A stretch of 16,875 nucleotides of DNA. Origin: Bacillota bacterium (lineage in GTDB: Bacteria > Bacillota_A > Clostridia > Lachnospirales > Lachnospiraceae). Shown piece by piece: positions 13,684-16,875 of this stretch. The notes under the pieces are model-generated. The model ran no database searches, was not told the DNA's origin, and saw nothing but the letters and a program-made list of their open reading frames with translations. Position 1 is the first letter of the stretch; each line of letters opens with the position of its first letter. The translations under genes were made by a program, and so were the position numbers. The stretch is taken from contig JAEZSL010000019.1 in NCBI GenBank assembly GCA_023443925.1, positions 1-16,875 of the forward strand, written 5' to 3'.

Positions 13684-16299
13684 TTACTTTTTAGCCGGAA
13701 CATTACCTTTTCCATAATATGCAGTCAGATACAGTTCTTCTAACTCAGATACTAAAGGAAGTCTGGGATTCGCTGTAGTACACTGATCACCAAAGGCTAA
13801 GTCTGCAAGAGGACCAACTTTTGTTAAGAAATTCTTCTCGTCAATACCATATTCGCTTAATGTAGCAGGTATATCAAGGAAAGCATTCAATTTTTCAATT
13901 TCAGTTGCCAGGATTTCAACAGCATCGTCATTGTTCTTTGGTTTAAATCCAAGTTTATTCATTAAGGAGAAAATCTTGTCTCCAACAATATAGCTATCAT
14001 ATTTTGGCCAGGAAGTGAACTTAGTAGGGCAGGAGGTACCATTGTAACGTACAACATGAGGTAAAAGTATTGCATTAGCACATCCGTGAGGAATGTGGTA
14101 TTCACCGCCTAATTTATGAGCAAGAGAATGGTTAATACCTAAGAATGCGTTAGTAAAAGCCATACCTGCTATGGTAGAAGCATTATGCATCTTTTCACGT
14201 GCTAAAGGATCTTTTTCTCCAAACTCGTAGGATTTCTTTAAATACTGGAATACCATTTCTATAGCATGAATTGCAAGTGCATCAGTGTAATCAGAAGCGA
14301 GTATAGAGATATAAGCTTCTATTGCATGTGTTAAAACGTCCATACCGGTCCATGCTGTTGATTTTTTAGGAACGGTCATTACAAAGTCAGGATCGATAAT
14401 TGCAACATCAGGTGTTAATTCATAGTCGGCCAGAGGATACTTTTTATTCTCTACTTTGTCAGAAATTACAGCAAAGGATGTAACTTCAGAACCGGTACCG
14501 GAAGTAGTAGGAATCGCTACCAATTTTGCTTTTTTGCCTAACTGAGGGAACTTGTAAGTTCTCTTTCTAATATCTAAGAATTTTAAGGACATATTCTTAA
14601 AGTCGGCTTCCGGATTCTCATAGAATAACCACATACCTTTTGCAGCATCAATAGCAGATCCACCGCCAAGTGCGATGATAACATCAGGATTGAACTTATT
14701 CATGGAGTCTACACCCTTCATGATTGTTTCCAAAGAAGGATCCGGCTCTACCTGATCAAAGATTTCACAGTGAACATACTCTTCACGTTTTCTTAACTGG
14801 TATAATACTTTATTTACATAGCCTAACTGAGTCATAGAAGGATCTGTTACGATAAAAGCTTTCGTGATATTAGGCATTTTGGCCAGGTAAGCAGTTGATC
14901 CGGACTCAAAAAATATCTTATTGGGAACTTTAAACCATTGCATATTATTTCTCCTCTTAGCCACACGTTTCACATTTACAAGGTCAACTGCAGATACATT
15001 GTGTGTCGTAGAGTTTCCGCCGTAAGAACCGCAGCCTAAGGTTAAGGAAGGCATATTGGTATTATAAATATCACCGATTGCTCCATGGGTTGAAGGAGAA
15101 TTGACTATGATACGTCCGGTCTTCATTCGGTTGGAGAATTCCTGTATAACGGTAGAATCAGTAGAGTGCAATACGGATGAATGACCCATACCGCCGTTTG
15201 CTAACATCTTTTCACATAAAACCATGCCGTCTTCCACATCTTTTGCTTTCACAACTGCTAATACAGGGGATAACTTTTCTATGGAAAGTGGATAATCTAC
15301 TCCGACTCCTTCAAGTTCTGTGCATAATATCTTAGTATTTTTAGGAACTGTAAATCCAGCTAGGGCTGCGATCTGTTCGGGAGACTGTCCAACGATCTGA
15401 GGATTAACGGCTCTTTTTTCTATATTAATTACAACCGGTTCCAGTTTTTTAATTTCTTCCTTTGTTGCGAAATAGCAGCCGGCCTTTTTCATTAAGTCAA
15501 TTACTTCTTTATAAACAGGTGCTTCAATAATAGCAGCCTGTTCAGATGCACATATCATACCGTTATCAAAGGATTTAGAAAGTACTAAATCGTTAACCGC
15601 TCTTTTTAAAACGGCGGATTTTTCAATGAAGCAAGGTACATTACCAGGTCCAACGCCAAGAGCCGGTTTACCGGAGGAGTATGCGGCTTTTACCATGCCA
15701 GGGCCGCCGGTTGCCAGAATACAAGCTACACCGGGATGGTTCATAAGAACAGAAGTAGCTTCTACGGAAGGGTATTCAATCCACTGAATACAATTCTTAG
15801 GGGCTCCTGCTTTTACCGCTGCATCAAGTAAAGTCTGGGCAGCTGCTTTTGAGCACTGCTGTGCGCTTGGATGGAATCCGAAAATAATAGGATTACGTGT
15901 TTTAATACAGGAGATGATTTTAAACATGGTGGTTGAAGTAGGATTGGTAACAGGAGTAACACCGGCTACGATACCGATAGGTTCTGCAACCATCATAAAA
16001 TCTTCTTCTTCATTGTCTTCAATGATACCAACTGTTTTTTGATATTTGATTGAGTGCCATACATATTCGGTTGCAAAAATATTTTTGGTGATCTTATCTT
16101 CGTAAATACCTCTTCCGGTTTCGTCGACAGCCATTTTTGCTAATACTTGTTGTTTTGCGAGTCCGGCTAATGCCATCTCATGTACGATAGTATCGATTGC
16201 TTCCTGATCGAAATTCATAAATTCTTTTAAAGCAACCTGGGCATTTTTAACGAGTAAATCAACATGTTCCTGAGGTGTTGGTTGTTTATTTTCACTCAT
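13684..16299 (-). CDS. adhE: Bifunctional acetaldehyde-CoA/alcohol dehydrogenase AdhE
   Basis: 871 residues, full length. AdhE converts acetyl-CoA to acetaldehyde and then to ethanol, oxidising two NADH, the main ethanol route in clostridia; it assembles into cytosolic spirosome filaments. The N-terminal aldehyde dehydrogenase half (about 1-440) has the catalytic cysteine C250 in NGMICASEQ and the GPGNVP segment. The C-terminal iron-dependent alcohol dehydrogenase half starts near WFKVPNKIFFE (about 455), has the NAD-binding GGGSAIDAAKGMW, and keeps the metal-ligand region DVLTHAIEAY and HSLAHKLGGEYHIPHG (about 650-740). On the minus strand AAGGAGG precedes the ATG by ten bases. It is a single-gene unit with its own promoter, Rex site and terminator. 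Its codon use is less AT-biased than its neighbours, fitting high expression. Confidence 0.97.
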   Translation of the reverse strand: MSENKQPTPQEHVDLLVKNAQVALKEFMNFDQEAIDTIVHEMALAGLAKQQVLAKMAVDETGRGIYEDKITKNIFATEYVWHSIKYQKTVGIIEDNEEEDFMMVAEPIGIVAGVTPVTNPTSTTMFKIISCIKTRNPIIFGFHPSAQQCSKAAAQTLLDAAVKAGAPKNCIQWIEYPSVEATSVLMNHPGVACILATGGPGMVKAAYSSGKPALGVGPGNVPCFIEKSAVLKRAVNDLVLSKSFDNGMICASEQAAIIEAPVYKEVIDLMKKAGCYFATKEEIKKLEPVVINIEKRAVNPQIVGQSPEQIAALAGFTVPKNTKILCTELEGVGVDYPLSIEKLSPVLAVVKAKDVEDGMVLCEKMLANGGMGHSSVLHSTDSTVIQEFSNRMKTGRIIVNSPSTHGAIGDIYNTNMPSLTLGCGSYGGNSTTHNVSAVDLVNVKRVAKRRNNMQWFKVPNKIFFESGSTAYLAKMPNITKAFIVTDPSMTQLGYVNKVLYQLRKREEYVHCEIFDQVEPDPSLETIMKGVDSMNKFNPDVIIALGGGSAIDAAKGMWLFYENPEADFKNMSLKFLDIRKRTYKFPQLGKKAKLVAIPTTSGTGSEVTSFAVISDKVENKKYPLADYELTPDVAIIDPDFVMTVPKKSTAWTGMDVLTHAIEAYISILASDYTDALAIHAIEMVFQYLKKSYEFGEKDPLAREKMHNASTIAGMAFTNAFLGINHSLAHKLGGEYHIPHGCANAILLPHVVRYNGTSCPTKFTSWPKYDSYIVGDKIFSLMNKLGFKPKNNDDAVEILATEIEKLNAFLDIPATLSEYGIDEKNFLTKVGPLADLAFGDQCTTANPRLPLVSELEELYLTAYYGKGNVPAKK

Positions 16300-16332
16300 A
16301 TTATAAAATCCTCCTTAATAATTTAAATTAAT

Positions 16333-16350
16333 ATGTTAATTTATTAACAA
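16333..16350 (-). promoter_or_regulatory. Rex operator in the adhE leader
   Basis: ATGTTAATTTATTAACAA matches the Rex consensus TTGTTAA-N4-TTAACAA at 13 of 14 fixed positions. Rex represses fermentation genes when the NADH/NAD+ ratio is low. The site lies between the predicted transcription start (about 16371) and the ribosome site, so bound Rex would act as a roadblock rather than by covering the promoter. The rex gene itself is not in the window. Confidence 0.85.
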
Positions 16351-16377
16351 ATAACTGCAAATCAATATTACATCTTG

Positions 16378-16406
16378 AATATATCAAAGAATAAGAAATT
16401 TGTCAA
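16378..16406 (-). promoter_or_regulatory. adhE sigma-A promoter
   Basis: On the minus strand TTGACA (16406-16401), an exact 17-base spacer and TATATT (16383-16378). Predicted start is near 16371, giving a leader of about 71 bases. Confidence 0.85.
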
Positions 16407-16539
16407 ATAAAATTTTATGGAAAGTCTACAATGTGGTGTAAAATATTATGTATAAAAGGTTGTAAAACTATACAAATTATACAAATAATAAAAATTCATT
16501 ATATAAAATTTACAAAGCAAACCATGCATTATATTAATT

Positions 16540-16557
16540 ATGTTAAATTTATAACAA
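16540..16557. promoter_or_regulatory. Second Rex-like palindrome, far upstream of adhE
   Basis: ATGTTAAATTTATAACAA matches TTGTTAA-N4-TTAACAA with two mismatches. It is about 240 bases before the adhE start and 30 bases before the -35 of the divergent HD-GYP gene, so it could serve either. Its AT content makes chance occurrence possible. Confidence 0.4.
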
Positions 16558-16586
16558 TATTAATGAATTTTTAATCCATCTGAATA

Positions 16587-16615
16587 TTGACATTAATTGC
16601 TTTATTCGATATTGT
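16587..16615 (+). promoter_or_regulatory. Promoter of the HD-GYP gene
   Basis: Perfect -35 TTGACA (16587-16592), a 17-base spacer and -10 TATTGT (16610-16615, four of six). The start would be near 16622, leaving an untranslated leader of about 90 bases. Confidence 0.65.
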
Positions 16616-16624
16616 ATTAGGTAG

Positions 16625-16684
16625 GTGGATAAGTTTAGCCTCGGGAAATTAGAATTGCAATTACACTAAATGCGCATTATCCGC
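16625..16684 (+). repeat. Inverted repeat in the HD-GYP leader
   Basis: GTGGATAA (16625-16632) pairs with TTATCCGC (16677-16684), eight pairs including one G-T. The 44-base loop holds the perfect palindrome AATTGCAATT (16653-16662). The arms also resemble DnaA boxes with one mismatch each to TTATCCACA. It ends 15 bases before the ribosome site. Confidence 0.5.
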
Positions 16685-16711
16685 AAATGTTTATATTACG
16701 AGGTGTTTTCT

Positions 16712-16875
16712 ATGAGAAGAATGTTACTTGATTCTATCAAGGGACATGAATTGCTTGCAAGAGATATTATAAGTAACAGTGGAATTGTAATCATGTCGGC
16801 AGGTTCCGTTATAAAAAAAGACTATATCAGAAGACTATCTGAATTAGAAATATATTATGTTTATGTTGAAGATGA
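16712..16875 (+). CDS. Probable HD-GYP domain protein, N-terminus only (3' end beyond window)
   Basis: 54 codons are visible and the frame is open to the end. The start MRRMLLDSIKGHELLARDII, then a glycine-centred turn and the SAGSVIKKDYIRRL and LEIYYVYVED segments, closely follows the N-terminal beta-rich domain that precedes the HD-GYP domain in clostridial c-di-GMP phosphodiesterases (typical form: MR..L..G..LA.DI....G..L...G..L...YI..L..LGI.YVYV.D). The catalytic HD and GYP motifs would lie outside the window, so the assignment rests on this leader alone. GAGGTG at 16700-16705 is about six bases before ATG 16712. It is divergent from adhE, with its own promoter. Confidence 0.7.
   Translation, partial: MRRMLLDSIKGHELLARDIISNSGIVIMSAGSVIKKDYIRRLSELEIYYVYVED

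Noticed and set aside
16622..16700. c-di-GMP riboswitch before the HD-GYP gene
   Set aside because: The conserved class I segments (CAGGGCAAAC-like and CGCAAAGCC-like) are absent and no class II features were recognised.

Overview
The window looks like an origin-proximal chromosome segment of a low-GC Gram-positive anaerobe, most likely a Lachnospiraceae/Clostridium cluster XIVa member (Lachnoclostridium phytofermentans-like). The grounds are AT-rich DNA with strong AGGAGG-type ribosome sites, the yidC-jag-mnmE-mnmG-rsmG-parA-parB gene order that follows rpmH-rnpA next to oriC in Firmicutes, a DUF4446 gene after parB, and a Rex-type operator in front of a clostridial adhE. The genus is inference from style and gene order, not from a search.

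Layout. 1-6123 (+): the 3' part of yidC, then jag, an intrinsic terminator, mnmE, mnmG and rsmG. These cover membrane protein insertion, an RNA-binding KH/R3H protein, tRNA U34 modification and 16S rRNA methylation. 6124-8754 (+): an imperfect 26-bp inverted repeat, an ElaA/YjcF-like acetyltransferase, and a one-base-overlapping pair encoding a soluble DegS-like histidine kinase and a DegU/NarL-like response regulator, closed by a terminator. 8755-9314: a gene-free stretch with a GC-rich, foldable, terminator-ended segment (candidate small RNA, about 8879-8976) and a perfect parS site. 9315-11821 (+): parA, a long 313-base spacer, parB carrying a second identical parS inside its coding sequence, and a one-helix DUF4446 protein. 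11822-12466: a tandem array of about 13 copies of a 16-bp unit followed by a strong terminator. 12467-13111 (-): a second GNAT acetyltransferase. 13684-16299 (-): adhE with a clear sigma-A promoter and a Rex operator inside its leader. 16712-end (+): the start of a probable HD-GYP c-di-GMP phosphodiesterase with its own promoter.

How it works together. The left half is housekeeping translation and envelope biogenesis. The middle is the chromosome segregation module, where ParB loads on the parS sites and ParA acts on the ParB complexes. The right half is fermentative redox metabolism, where AdhE reoxidises NADH and is probably repressed by Rex when NADH is low. The two-component pair has no visible target gene in the window.

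The parts not explained by known genes are the 16-bp tandem array at 11918-12137, the candidate small RNA at 8879-8976, the inverted repeat at 6136-6211 and the regulatory palindromes around parB and the HD-GYP gene. I see no transposase, phage gene, CRISPR array, tRNA or rRNA.
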